From NCBI RefSeq assembly GCF_025370935.1, contig NC_133483.1, forward strand, positions 1-64,000: 64,000 bases of DNA, given 5' to 3'. Below are positions 33,118 to 46,289 of the stretch, one piece after another. Both the position numbers and the translations under genes were made by a program. Origin of the DNA: Choristoneura fumiferana (taxonomy: Eukaryota; Arthropoda; Insecta; Lepidoptera; Tortricidae). The notes below the pieces were generated by a model that did not search any database, had not been told where the DNA came from, and was given only the letters and a program-made list of their open reading frames with translations. Numbering within the stretch: the first letter of the stretch is position 1; each line of letters opens with the position of its first letter.

Positions 33118-34330
33118 TTCCGCCCACCAAAAACAACAGTTTTTAAATATCTAAGAATCTTATCCAAACTAAACTTACGTGAATTGTTTCTTGAACTGAT
33201 TCATCCTAGCTATATGATGGACACAAACACTGCAACCAGTCAGAGTCAACACTAATAGGTCAAAAGATCATGAAACAATTCACTCATTTCACTTATTGAT
33301 CACAACAACAATAAAAACAAATCAAGCGACGCTTGAGCATCCTTCAACAAACTGCATTACTTACATTTGTTCGATCTATGTGCGAGCAACTTCATAATAC
33401 TGCTTGCACCGTCGCGAAAGTGATATTTCCAAACAAATGTAGGGTATTACTATAAAACTTAGAGAATGCTTAACTATATCTATTTACTCAGTAAATGAAC
33501 TTATTTTCTAAACAGAATGTCAGCCATAACAACAAAACATTGTTTTCTATAAATTTGACTTTAATGGACTGTAGAAGTGTAAAATAAAGTAGCGGTTTGT
33601 TTTTATGGATGACTGTGAAAATGTATTAGAACTTAGGAACTAGACGTCATTTATTTTAAGATGACTGTACAAGTAAGTTACAAACAATATGAATACAGGC
33701 GAGTATGTAAACAAAACATCGAGACTCAAGACAAATAAGTTAACTAAAACTATCACCTATTACTTTAATAAAAAATACACAATTTTCGGTTTTCAAGGTT
33801 ACAAACCTTCTAAGACACCGAGTACAAAATATGAACTCAATTGTCTATTTAGGTACAAAATAACATAACACAATTTAAATAAAAAGTATAAGTAGCTTCC
33901 CTTTTTTGTTCAAGTTTATTTAGTTATGTAAATTGCATAGGATTAGGGAAGGTTAACTGGAAGAGATCCCTTTAAGGGATAAGTTCGCCTTTGTACTTCT
34001 CATTATTATTTCATTTGTTAATTTAATGTGTATTTATGTACAATAAAGAGTTTACAATACAATCAGTAGGTAAATTGTATAATGACAATGAGCATGAATA
34101 GATTAAGGTTTACGTTTAATGGTATAATGATTATCTGCAATGGTATTTTGCGCAAAGTTAGGTAGGTAAGTATAATTAATCATTGCAGTGACATTGTGCT
34201 TATGTATTGAATAGGTAACAACTGCAGTAGGCCAGCTTCATATTTTTATTTCATTATTAAAGTTACGAAATGAATGTAACTAAACCGCCCACCATAACTC
34301 AGTAGGTATTTACGCTGCAGACGTAATTAT

Positions 34331-34728
34331 CTAGTCTGCCGTTTTTGGTAGCAATATTAATTTTGACAGCGGTCTTTTTAAAACGTGATCACCCTTACAT
34401 TGCACTGTTACGACACGTACTAACTTATCGGGTCCGGGATGCAACGTCGTTATTTTTCCCAACAACCACTTAGCTGGAGGTAAGTCTTCTTCTTTTATAA
34501 TTACAATATCTCCTATACAGGGTGACGGCACTACTTTATACCACTTTTGTTTCTGTTGGAGAGTATTTAAATATTCGGTATGCCATTTTCTCCAAAAATC
34601 TTGCATTTGTGTTTGTACAAGTTGCCACCGAGTTAATAAGTTTATATTTTTTGTTTCATAATTTACATCGGGAACGTTAATTATAGGTTCGCCCACAAGA
34701 AAATGTCCTGGCGTAAGAGGGTTTAGTG
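34331..34728 (-). pseudogene. BEL/Pao integrase C-terminal part, separated by a MULE insertion
   Basis: The minus frame starts with the TPGHFLVGEPI motif of the DUF5641 region that ends BEL/Pao polyproteins, includes LLTRWQLVQTQMQDFWRKW and ends LILLPKTAD. It belongs to the same protein as 37600-40990 but lies beyond the 2.86-kb transposon; the GTTTAGTG duplicate marks the break. Confidence 0.88.
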
Positions 34729-37591
34729 GGGTCACTAGTAGAATGATTAGATCGCAAAATGACCACATCGCATAAGGGCTGCATCCCAAATGTGCTTCAT
34801 CGCAAAAAGCCTAAATCGCTAAATAACTGGATCTTAGTAAGTCTAGATCGTAAAATGGCCACTTCGCGTAGCGCCTACATCGCAAATGTGCTTCATCACA
34901 GAATACCGGAATTGCTATATGACTACATAATGATTTGACTAGGTCGTAAAATGTACTACATCTCTAAAATGCCTTGATCCGTATAATGACGACATAGTAA
35001 AATAAACATAATGCTGAAAGTCTACGTCATAAAAAGTCTAAGTCACAAAATGCTACCTATTAAGTACAGTTGGTTAGATTAGACAAGCAATGTGGTCATG
35101 TTACTATTTAGTCATAATACCTACTACCAAAACATTTTTCGCATATAAAATAAAACAATTATGCAGTTTTCAATAATGTTATTTAATTAACAATTAAAAT
35201 AAACAAGGTTACTTAATCTTGTGACAAAAAAAAAACTAAATTCTTTTATACTACCTTTTACTACTGGGCTACAATCACAGCGCGATAAGAGATGGAGTAT
35301 GTACTTCATCTTTTTCGCACGTAAGACATTTTGCGGCTTATAGTCGCTTATTATTATTGAAATAAATGATTTGATTTATTATTACTTCAAACTTAACATG
35401 AATTTCAACTTTGAAATATTTAAAAGAAACTCCAAGGTAGTCGTCTTCTTTCCCACGAGTTTTTTGAGTTCTCTGCCGTATTCTTTGTCAAATATCATGT
35501 CCTTTTTTTTCTATTTTCTTTCTTGGTTAATAAGCCCTTGACTCTGATATCTTGGTACCTGGACTCATTTTTGAGTTTGTGCAGAAAACCAAACAACGTT
35601 GTTTTGGAGTGCAATCGTACGCAGAGACGCCGGTGCCAAGCTTCCATGGCATTATTTGTCCTGTGTCTCTCTTTACAACACGATATTAATGCCGTATTTT
35701 TAAGCCACTGAGCTTCAAAATATTGTGTGAACGCAGTCATTCCTTCACAATTCATCGCATAGTTAGTGATCGAGTTCCAGCCGTCATTTATAAGTGATGA
35801 TGGCAACAATGGCAAATTACATACCAGTCTTACAATTTGCTTTCCTTGGTCAGAATTTGCAAAGTGCAGTGCATCTGCTTTACTCCAGACGGCCTTCGAA
35901 AAATGGAAATAACATCCTGTAACCTTTCCTTGCGGGAACACTTCTTGGAACGCATTCATCTGAGCCATTTCGAAGTCACATTTATATTTCTATTTCGATT
36001 TCTAAGACATCTCGTATCAATGTAAATAAAGCTACGTATGTGTTTTGGGTCTTATGGTAGTAAAGCGTACAGCATAGGAAAAACATTCATGTTTTTCTTA
36101 TCACTCGCCCCATCTACGTGAATCGAAAAAAGCTGGGTGAAAGAACTGGGCACCGGCTTAAATGTGCCATCTCCAAAAAAAACTTTGTTTTGTCTGCTAG
36201 CTGACATTGCAAACATTTTGCATGTGGCAGTGCTAAACAAGCAAATCTTATTTTCAGAATCCAACTCATACTCAGCGACTAAAAAGTTCTTTCTGAAAGT
36301 GTTTGGTATCTCAACATCAATGCTTTTAGGAAATTTGGCTGCACTTACTTCCAGAAAACGTTTTCGAGCTCTATGCAATTTATTACGCACTGATTCAAAA
36401 GATGGCATCATCTCAATTGTCTCATCATCTTGAACGTGTTTCAGTATGATTTTTTCATATATTTTCTTCACTGGTGCCATATTTCCACAAACTTTTTTTT
36501 TCGCTGCATGAACAACAATGTCTCTTATGAATATGTGATGATTTTGCACACAACTATGAAGGCTTCCTCGGACTACTTCAGTTTGGTTGGGATTCAATGT
36601 GATTGACGCACTGCACTCTTCGCGATTTGCACATCGCCAAAATGTGTTTCCCGAAACATTATCCTTGACCCAATTGTAGCGGTAACCGTCGCATAATACT
36701 GCAGGTCTGTTTTTATTATTAGAAATAGATATAATTTCTTTAGTACTCATCATGCATAAGCATAGGAAAGCGTTTTAGTAGAAATGACAATACAAACGAA
36801 TTGAAAAATCGAATGATGCATCTTTCTTTTGTTTTATTTAAAATTATCAGTATTTATTTTAAGTGGCCTAGTATTCGATAATAATCATTATCAAGGAGTA
36901 TGTAACATATGCAATAAGTAGGTATTTAAAAGTAGTTACCTATGGTAGCGTATTTGTAAATACCGAGGCTTCAATATTTTATAAAAAAAACCTGTTTTTT
37001 TTTTAAACTTGAATTTTAATAAACTTGAAATGTGTAATACAATATTTCATGTATATCCTTAGAGGTGTTCCCTAGCGATGACAACGAACCTACAATAATA
37101 GTTAAAAGTAACAGGTGTTTTAACCGACTTCAAAAAAAAGTGGAGGTTCTCAATTCGGATGTAATGTTCGTTTTTTAATACCTACATATAGTTGTCTAGA
37201 CCAAAAGGCCAAGTGGAGTATAAGAACAAGTAGTTTGAGAAGCCCCGTATATATCATTATTAATATATTGAGCGTAACTGTCCCGACTTTCGACGACCTA
37301 GTCATTTTATGACTTAGCTATAATGATATTTGCACTTTTTAAGATCATGACCGGGAGCGATGTGGTAATTTTGCGACTTGGACATTGTGAGATATGGACT
37401 TGATGAGATGAAGGCCATTTACGATTCTGACATTATGAAACGTTGACTAGCAGCGATGTAGTAATTTTGCGACTCAGACAGAATGAGATGTTGACTACAT
37501 GAGATAAAGTCATTTTGCGAGTCGGTCATTTTGAGATGTAGACTATGAGCGATGTGGTCATTTTGCGATCTAGTCATTCTACTAGTGACCC
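34729..37591 (-). mobile_element. MULE-type DNA transposon inside the BEL/Pao integrase
   Basis: The ends GGGTCACTAGTAGAATGA match perfectly and pairing runs on to about 43 bp with one mismatch. GTTTAGTG flanks both sides (34721-34728, 37592-37599), a perfect 8-bp target duplication. Subterminal atcgcaaaatgacca-like units recur on both sides. It encodes a broken FLYWCH-MULE transposase. Confidence 0.93.
35495..36753 (-). pseudogene. FLYWCH-MULE transposase, frameshifted
   Basis: The first frame (36753-36052) opens with a FLYWCH-type zinc finger (about residues 14-57: YRYNWVKD, FWRCANREECSA and a C-terminal HSC), then the MULE core FFGDGTFKPVP with the first catalytic Asp and MNVFPMLYALLP. 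The second (35968-35495) begins at MAQMNAFQEVFPQGKVTGC, the block just after the second Asp, and holds TNNAMEAWHRRL with the catalytic Glu. A break of about 80 bp with at least two frame changes separates them, so the copy is inactive. Confidence 0.85.
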
Positions 37592-37599
37592 GTTTAGTG

Positions 37600-40500
37600 T
37601 GTCTAAAGTTTCATCTAATTGACAGATAGGACGTGAATTTAGGCACGCTTCAACTTGTGCCAGCAACGTTGACATTTCCTCATATGTTAGTTTCGTGGAA
37701 CCATTTACTCTCACCAGATGGCGCTTCGCCGAGCGGACCCCACTCTCCCACAGGCCTCCCCAGTTTGCTGATTTTGGAGGCACAAAATGCCACGTCGTAC
37801 CATCGTTGGCTAAAAGCGTAGCTATCTCTTTAGCCACGCCATTACTGCTCCTGGACCACAGTAGTCTTAATTCCTTATTTCCCCCGACGAAATTAGTTCC
37901 ATTGTCACTCCATAGCTGTGCGCAATGTCCTCTTCTTGCGACAAATCTCCGAAATGCAGCAATGAACGCTTGTGCTGTAAGATCAGTCACAGCTTCCAGG
38001 TGGATAGCCCGTGTGCACATGCAGACAAATAAACATATATAACCCTTTGTGGATTTGTGACCTCGGCCCTTGGATGTTCTTAAATACACAGGGCCAGCAA
38101 AATCAACTCCACTGTGATAGAAGGCTCGCTGCTGAGTCACCCTTGCTGTGGGTAACTGGCCCATCAGTTGCTGCTTCGTTAGAGCGTTATTCTTAATGCA
38201 CACGACACATTTTCGATTGAAATCTCGAACTGCTGACTTGAGACTAATTACCCAGTACTTGGTCCGTATGTATGTCATTACCTGCTGAACCGTACCATGC
38301 AAGGTTTTTGTATGTGCATCTGCTATTATTAGTTTTGTTACATGCTGTTTGCTGGGAATAATAATCGGGTGTTTAGCGTTCTCAGGTAAGTCTGCTTTAC
38401 TCAATCTCCCTCCAACTCTCAGCAAATTATTTTCATCTAAATACGGTGTAAATTTGATCAAAGAACTCTTGTTCCTAACCTTTCCTTTCTTTTTCAGATC
38501 TTCAAATTCTTGATTGTATATTAATTTCTGGTAGTACCTCACACAGCTTTCTTCAACGTGATTTAATTCAGCCACAGTCAATATATCTCCTTTTTTGTCT
38601 TTGTTTTTATAATCTAAGAATCTCTTACACTGTGCTACTACTCTTTTCATCCTTCGCAATGATGAAAACCTCTCCCAAATGGGAATGTCATTTATAAGTG
38701 TGTGGAATGATTTCTTGCTCTCTATCTTTGTGTCAGGTATTGATGTGAGTCTTGGAATTTCGTTGTTTTTATCCTTCAGCCATGCTGGTCCGGTCTACCA
38801 GAGCTCACTATCCGCCAGTTCACTCGCCTTAATTCCTCTTGAGGCGAGGTCCGCAGGGTTGTCAGCAGATACAACGTGTCTCCATCTGTCATTATCTATA
38901 TTTTGGATAATCTCAGACACCCTATTACCCACAAACAGCTGCCAGCGACTGGGTTGACATTGTAGCCAGGACAAAACCACCATCGAATCCGTCCAAGCGA
39001 AAATTCTGTTCATAGGTATGTTCAACAAACCTGAAATTTCGTGCAACAGCTTTGCCAATAAGACCGCAGCACAGAGCTCCAACCTCGGGACTGTTAATTG
39101 TTTAAGTGGGGCTACCTTTGTTTTTGAAGCTAGTATCGTAACATGAACCTCGTCATGCTCGTCCACAACTCTTATGTAAACAACCGCACCAAGAGCAAGA
39201 GTTGAAGCGTCAGAGAACCCATGGAGCTGCACTTCTTTGCAGAGAGATGACATCTTTATCCAACGAGGGATTTCAACGATTTGCAACTCGTGAAGTTCAT
39301 CTCGGAAGTTCATCCACTCATTGACGAGTTCGGAGGGTAATTCGTCATCCCACCCAAGACAACTGAGCCATAACTTCTGAATCATAATTTTAGCAGTTAT
39401 CACGACAGGTGAGAGCCATCCAAACGGGTCGAAGAGACTAGCGACATCAGATAAAATCACTCTTTTTGTTACAGGTATCCTGGTAGCTGGTAAGTTAACT
39501 GAAACTTGAAAGGTATCGTTTTTTCTATCCCAACTAAGACCTAGTATTTTTATAACTTTATCTAACTTAATTTCTTTCGTTTCTCTTACAGGTTCCAGAG
39601 TCTTCGAGTTGTCAGCCAGGTCCTTCAGGAGTTCTTCGGAGTTGCTGGACCATTTCTGCATTTCAAAACCTCCAGACTTCAACAGTTTGTCAATTTCTTT
39701 ACAGATAGCCTTCATTTCCTTGAGATCTTCATGACCTGTCATAAGGTCATCCATATAAAAAGAATTTCTAATTACCACTGCTCCTCGAGGGTAATTCTTT
39801 TCTTCATCATCTGCCAAGCGTTGAAGAGTTCGTACAGCAAGATGAGGCGCTGCTGATGTCCCAAACGTTACGGTGAGTAATTTATAACTCTCAATTTTTT
39901 TAGTTGTAACGTCACGCCACACTATGCGCTGCAAATCTGTGTGTTTGTCATTCATTCTTACTTGACGATACATTTTGATTATATCGCCAATAACACAGAT
40001 TTTATGACATCGCCATCTAAATATCAGACTTCGCAGATCTGGTTGAATTGTAGGCCCTACCATCATGCTTTCGTTTAAGGAGCATCCGTTTGAGCCGCGC
40101 GCCGAGGCATCGAACACTATACGCACCCTAGACGTATCTTTATCCTGCCTGATTACAGCATGATGCGCAAGATAGATAGCATTACATTCATCTTCTACTT
40201 CAACCTTCTTCATGTGATTTAACTGTAAGTACTCATGTATAACTTTGGTGTATTCAGTTTTTAACTGCTCATTCCTGGCGAACCTCCTTTCCAGTTGTTC
40301 TAGTCTACTTACAGCTAGCTGCTTGGTGTTTCCGCACACCTTCACGGTGTCTGCAATGTCCATCTTTAAAGGAAGCTGTACCACATACCTCCCGTTTTCA
40401 TCCCTTGTTGTTGTTTGCTGATATATTTCCTCGCATTTTTCTTCTTCCTTTGTCCAAATGCTCTGCTTACTGTATAGCTCTGACTCCACTTCCCAAAACC

Positions 40501-40990
40501 TTTTCAGTAGGTTATTATCCTCTTCTACTTGCCGTGTGACATGCAGACTAGTGATGTGCTGTGAAGCAGTAAATGACGAATTAGTGCCTCCAGACAAAAT
40601 CCAACCCAGGTGTGTTTTTTGGGCAACAACGTTGCCTGGTCCTCTCATTAAACCTGCGTCTATGATGTCACCAAAAACGTCTGCGCCTAGGAGTATATCA
40701 ATCTTCCCAGGAATGCTAAAAGTAGGATCAGCTAAATTCACTTCGTTAACCTGAGGCCATACAAAACCTCTGATTTCCCTAGCTGGAAGCCTACGGGTTA
40801 ACGTCTTCAATACATAAGCATTAACATGAAGAGAATAGGAAATATCGTACCTTGACTTAATGTGTAATTTTACCAAATGTTTTATACACATTTGATTGTC
40901 CTCACCAACACCAGAGACTACTCCGCTGACCTTAGTTTTCCTCAAACCTAACAACTCCACCGCCCTTGCGGTGACGAAGGAAGCCTCTGA
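37600..40990 (-). pseudogene. BEL/Pao Pol: protease, RT, RNase H and integrase
   Basis: The reading frame opens in the protease (SEASFVTARAVELLGL context). RT motifs are VFDASARGSNGCSLNE and SFYMDDLMTG; RNase H has GFSDASTLALG and FAWTDSMVV. An amber stop replaces a Trp codon at 38795-38797, and the same frame stays open beyond it. Integrase follows: an H-H-C-C finger (HPIIIPSKQH ... CVVCIKN), then GVDFAGPV, WSDNGTNFVG and GLWESGVRSAK carrying the D-D-E residues. The frame is cut at 37592 by the MULE. Confidence 0.9.
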
Positions 40991-42369
40991 CCCTGGTCCA
41001 GAAGAGCACGTAGCACGTGTGACTGCCCTGCCTCAGATATGACGTGCACCAGTGCTGTCGCCAACAGGATATTTTGACCAGGTTGTAATATTTGTGGTAC
41101 GCTCGACATGTGCGCCGAGACAAATGTTTGTTGTATTTTCTCTTTGTTGTTATTTGTTTCTCCAGACGTATGCGCTTCTTCACTTGCTTGTTTCTTATCT
41201 CGGTGCAATAACGAATGATGCCTTTTCTTGCAAATCTGACAAGTTGTTCTTTGTTTACATTTGAATACAGTGTGGTTCGGTATTAGACAATTAAAACAGA
41301 GATTATTTTTCTGGACGAAATTGTATCTGTCTTCTATTGACTGCTTGGAAAACTGTTTGCACTGATAGATATAATGATCTTCGCTACAGAAGGTGCATTT
41401 CAATTCCTTCGGCGCAGTAACGTGAAACATTTTAGTTTTAACAGTTTTATAGCTTTTGTTTGTAGGTTCCACCATCTCCAAAGTGCGAAATCTATTTTCC
41501 AGAAATGATTTTAATCTATCAAAACTAGGTAAGTCGTCAGTCTCATCTCTGCTTATTAACTCTTCCCACTCTTTATGGGTACTCGTATCCAGTTTCGATA
41601 CAACTGAATAGTTGACAATCGCGTCCCAGTGATTCGTAGGCAACCCTAATTGTTTTAGTGCACTCATACACTCCACTGAAGTGTCTAATAGTTGCCTTAT
41701 GGCTGTAGCTGATTCCTGTGATATTACCTTTTGTGTAAAGAATTTCTTGAAAACACAGTTTGCTATGTATCTTTTATTAGAATAGCGTTTTTTCAGCACT
41801 AACCAAGCCTCTGTATAATTTTCAGCGGTGATTGAAAATTGACGCAATAGCACCTCCGCCTCTCCGACTAAACTGCCTTTTAAATAATGTAGCTTTTGAA
41901 CATCTTGTAAGGACTCATTGTTGTGCACCAATGCCAGAAATAAATCATGGAAGGACTGCCATTCTGTGTAGTTGCCATTAAAAGGTTGAAGAGAAATTCG
42001 TGGCAATTTAACTTCACTACCAGATGTGTTTGAAGTAGATATTGGTTTAGACTCACTTTTTCCTGGCACCAAACTTTCTAACTTGGACATCATTTCGCCT
42101 TTGTACATGTAATATGTTTCCTCAAAGTCTTCAAACATGTTTTCGGCAAAATAATTGTTTAGTTGACGCTGATCCATTGGAACCAATATAATTAAGGTTT
42201 CATGTACTTGCGAAAACTCCTTCCAATACTTTTCCAATGTATCCATTCTGCCTTTTAGGTAACTAACCGTAATTCTTTCCTTAGGTGATTTCTTGTAATT
42301 AAGATACCCTTTTTTCACCTTGTCTAACTTATCTTCTTGAATAAGTACACTTTTTTCTGTTTGATTCAT
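40990..42369 (-). pseudogene. BEL/Pao Gag with start of protease
   Basis: Starts MNQTEKSVLIQEDKLDK. The central LPRISLQPFNGNYTEWQSF and FHDLFLALVH are the Pao gag signature; Cys/His fingers follow (CTFCSEDHYIYQC, CFNCLIPNHTVFKC, CQICKKRHHSLLH). It then reaches LLDQG of the protease, where one base is missing near 40991 and the frame shifts. Otherwise open over about 460 codons. Confidence 0.9.
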
Positions 42370-42833
42370 TGCAATAGCAAAATAGTTTGTCTTTTACGGT
42401 TAAAACACAGCGAGAATAGTACGTCTGTATAAGAAAGTTCCAGCCTCTTTTTACTTTTTTTTTAACGTAGGGTAAGCAAGCGCCCGCCACACGGAATTGT
42501 CCAACAAATTTTGTCCAAACCTCAGCGGCTTACTATTTATTCTAACTAATGCACTGCCGTTAACGCAACACTATCGTTATGATTTCACGATACACTTTGT
42601 CTTTTGTTCGTTGATCACACGGAATAAAGTACGACTTTGTTTAAGTAAAAAAGCACCAAATTGTCTCGATCCTTACAGTTCTTTTGCCGTAATTCACATT
42701 CGTTACACTATTGTTCATTAATTTAAACACTTTTTAATATCTATTTAACGTTATTTCACCGAAATTACACCTATTTATTGTAGAACCAAATATTTTTTCT
42801 CGTCACTGTCAAGAGTCCTGGTTCGATGGACCA

Positions 42834-43002
42834 TGTTCTTAGGGTGATAAGGTTCACTTTAGATTGCAAGTGATTTTCAAAGCAAACGCGACTGGCTTCT
42901 GTATTTGATTTATTAAAACTAAAAAACGGTAGGAAAAAATGCAAAAGCATTGCAGTTACATATGTACGTAGGTATAGTATAGGGACAAAAATCGACAGAA
43001 CA
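42834..43002 (-). repeat. BEL/Pao 5' LTR
   Basis: 169 bp, appears identical to 32949-33117; followed directly by the GCAAC target copy. Confidence 0.93.
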
Positions 43003-43007
43003 GCAAC

Positions 43008-44180
43008 CCTGCTGCAAACAAAGCAGAACAGGACATAATTATAGTATTCTTGTTTCAAATTGACCTACCTAGACTACATTATTATCTCACATTGCCTACT
43101 AAGGTGCAGACAGTGCGTGCGACCCAAGCTTTAGGGAGGTCACAGTCAGAAGTGCCAAAGATTTGGAGGAGTCACAGTCAAATATTTTTAGTTTTAAAAT
43201 ATATCAGTGAGTAGTTATGATTTGGGAGGGAGGAAGGATTGAGTGGCAATGATTAATAACAAATATTCTGTACTTACAGTTCAAAGATATGTGGGCATTT
43301 TCACAAAAAAAGTGTACCTTTCTTTTTTTTCAATTTTGGAAAAAATATGGTTTTTCCTACTCAGAATCAAGAGCACAATCGATTCAAATACTTAGTTTAA
43401 AAAAAATCCTAAAAAATTACAGTTTTGTGACTTTTTTTTCATACACTCAGTCGGTAAGGGTGTCACAAAAGCAACACAGTTTTTTTTATGAAAAAATTAA
43501 ATACATTTTGAAAGAAAAGGGTACACTTTTTATTGAAAACGCCCATGCTTGTCTATATTTAATGCTTCTAAAATGTCTGCAAGGTAGATCTAGAGCCACA
43601 GGCCACAAGCCAGCCTGCTTGGGCTGGGGTCATTCAGGCACTGACCTGCGGAGCCCGTCGGCAGCAGAGCATCATAGTTGGGATCTGGGTTCCCAGTCAA
43701 CACTCACACTACATATGCAACTTACAGGAAATAGAAGAGACTGGCAAACCCCAACCATATCTGAGCTCCAATATCAACTGACATGCTCTACAGCTAATTC
43801 AATTACAATTACATTCATTCTTCATTGTAAACTTGTAATGAAATGAAAACAAAAGAGTTATGCCTTTGCTGCCATCACGCCATAGCATTATACAATTATC
43901 TTGTGCGTAAGGTGTTTCTGATGGGTACACAACACAATGCATCAGCATGCGGGCAACACAACTTGTAAATTGTATTGGTTACATAAACTTTTCAATAAAA
44001 TAAATAAAAATTGCCTTGAACTGCTTATCATAGTTGTTAGTATTCAATTGTTTAATTTATTTTATACAGTCATATCGTGTGTGTGTGATCAGGGTATCCC
44101 TACCAGATGTAAACCCTTATATTTTCAGTGGTAACTTAACACTTTGGGCCTGCATTACCACTCAGTTAAGTATATCAAAT
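43008..44180. other. No gene recognised
   Basis: The 185-codon open frame at 43289-43846 is low-complexity and F/S/Y-rich in its first half, with no domain I know. Copies of gtcggtaagggtgtcac and surrounding T-runs suggest repeat debris. Confidence 0.3.
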
Positions 44181-44182
44181 CA

Positions 44183-44742
44183 TAACAGGTATATGTGATA
44201 CATACAGTCTGTCTATTTTGTCAGAAGAAATAGTCTCAGATATATGTGTACAGTCAACGCCATAAATAAGTCCTCACTTTTGTACCTTGTCATTTTAACA
44301 TCATGTTGTTGTTAATAAGAATGAAGACCTTATTTATTTTCTTTTGGAATGTGATCAGAATAAGGACATCAGAGACAGGTATTTGGATGGTATGGGCTTG
44401 TTCAATGGAGGTGTAAATGTAATTCTAAGTCAACCGCTTTCAGAAGAAGTGATGCTGATTTACAGGGTCAGTAGGCAGGCCTTTGCATCCAGAGATGTGG
44501 TTTCAGTGCAAGGGAGAGCGTAATATCTGTAGTGTGGTGTATATAACTGACGCTCCCCATGTGGCTGACATAGTCACATTTGGTGTACTAAAGCCTCGTT
44601 AAAATACTAGATTAAAAAAAAAGTAACAGGTATATGTGATACATACAGTCTGTCTATTTTGTCACAAGAAACAATTTTCAGATTTATGTAAGTCAACTCC
44701 ATAAATAAGTCATCACTTTTGTACCTTGTCATTTTCACATCA
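44183..44742. mobile_element. 5'-truncated LINE flanked by about 120-bp direct repeats
   Basis: taacaggtatatgtgataca...accttgtcatttt.acatca occurs at 44183-44303 and again at 44624-44742 with roughly 10% difference. Between them, on the plus strand, 44304-44522 reads EDLIYFLLECDQNKDIRDRY and ends VSVQGRA-stop, the C-terminal finger region of a non-LTR element, followed by an A-run at 44612-44622. I read this as a LINE insertion with an unusually long target duplication. Confidence 0.65.
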
Positions 44743-44830
44743 CGTTTGAAAAGCCATACGAAATTGTGTACCGACTGAAAGCGACAAGGTAGGTATGTAT
44801 GTATACAGTGATTATTTATGGCGTTGACTG
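44251..44830. mobile_element. Tc1/mariner-like MITE, host of the LINE above
   Basis: CAGTCAACGCCATAAATAAG at the left and tatttatggcgttgactg at the right are inverted, with TA on both sides (44249-44250, 44831-44832). The LINE fragment lies inside. The termini resemble those of 15815-17660 (CAGTCACG). Confidence 0.7.
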
Positions 44831-45726
44831 TACCTATATCGGTAAAAAAAAATTGGCATTATTGTTTTATGACATGCAAACGATTATCAACTTTAGGGTG
44901 GTAGACCACATATTTGGCTGATGGCACCTACTAGTGAGTGCCCGCGAATTTGTGCATAGAATTTGATTATTTTTATTTTATACCATGGGAACTATGCAAT
45001 TTGCCACAACCAAAAGTATCCCGTACCTCTCTATCGTCTCAAGTCATACTGTAGTTTTTAAAATTTGTCAGATTTAAATTAAATACGAGAATGGTTGTTG
45101 AATGCGTTAGTACCTAGAGCAGAACACTTACCGCGGTTAACACTCGCTCATGGAATTCTGCTCTCTATTGACACACACTTCGTCGATAATACAAGCTGGT
45201 AAATCGTGATTTCGCTGTTAATTACTCGGCTTGGGTTTCTTTTCACTCGATGTTTTGCATTTTGTTTTCTTTCATTTCATGTAAATCCGTCCGTGTCGAG
45301 TCGAGCGAGCCGATAGATAGATAAAACTAAGTTTTCTTTGACAGTTGCGTCCTCTGCGTGACCTTCACCGACCGGCTGATCTCGGCTGTTCGTTCGTATC
45401 GCACCGTCCGGCTGCGGGCTGACGCTAATATTCATACGAGAGTGAGAGGGACGTACGATACGAACGAACTTCAATTTTAGAATTTCGTAGTAAGTAGCCC
45501 TACAGATCACGTTTACGCAGAAAGCAAATCACATTGCAAATAACAACCATTACAACAACAACCGTACAGGAAGACGTGGAAGATCGACCTTCACCCATCT
45601 GATAAAGGGATGAGACATATTTTTTATTAAATATTATTTATTTACAAACACGCCTATGATAGCTCGCCTATCGAAGTGTTCATGGCTATTTTTAATTAAA
45701 TAAATTTTAAGTCCTTTCCTAATCCT

Positions 45727-46263
45727 TTTTTAGGGTTCCGGAGCCAAAACGGCAAAAACGGAACCCTTATAGTTTCGCTATGTCTGTCTGTCTGTCTCTG
45801 TCCGTCCGCGGCTTTGCTCAAGGACTATCAATGCTAGAAAACTAGCTAGATGTAATTTTGCACGGATATATATGTAAATTATGCCGACAAAATGGTACAA
45901 TAAAAAATAAAAAATATTTTTTTTTAGTGTAAAGTGGGGGTGATTTGTTTTTCTCATCCAATCCTGTAGTGTGGGGTATAGTTGGATAGGTCTTTTAAAA
46001 CCATTAGGTAGGGTTTGCTAAGACGATTTTTCGATTCAGTGCTTTGTTTGCGAAATATTCAACTTTAAAGTGCAAATTTTCATTAAAATCGAGGGTGTAA
46101 TAAAATAAAATATACCTAAACCACAGAATAAGTAATAGTACAAGTACCTAAACTTGGAATATTCCGTACAAAATACGAACTCCTTAGAAAACTATTACGT
46201 AATTGTTTCGTAATGGCTACGGAACCCAATTTCGGGCGTGTCCGACACGCTCTTGGCCGGTTT
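45727..46263 (+). repeat. Dispersed repeat, fuller copy of the 965-1690 family
   Basis: From tttttagggttccggagcc through gtctgtctgtctgtctctgtc, aaagtggggg, cattaaaatcgagg and to gtgtccgacacgctcttggccg. Flanks 44850-45726 hold nothing I recognise as a gene. Confidence 0.7.
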
Positions 46264-46289
46264 TATTTAAACTACCAGTGCTTTCGGAA

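Larger units (their letters stand above)
32944..43007 (-). mobile_element. BEL/Pao LTR retrotransposon, 10,054 bp with an insert
   Basis: The LTRs at 32949-33117 and 42834-43002 are both 169 bp (TG...CA), and I find no difference between them. GCAAC flanks both ends (32944-32948, 43003-43007) as a perfect 5-bp target duplication. Gag, protease, RT, RNase H and integrase follow on the minus strand. The base after the 5' LTR begins TGGTCCATCGAACC, a plausible primer-binding site. About 1.2 kb (33118-34330) between the integrase end and the 3' LTR looks non-coding. Without the MULE insert the element is about 7.2 kb. Confidence 0.93.

Noticed and set aside
43289..43846. 185-codon open frame
   Set aside because: Low-complexity first half, no motif and repeat-rich surroundings; not supported as a gene.
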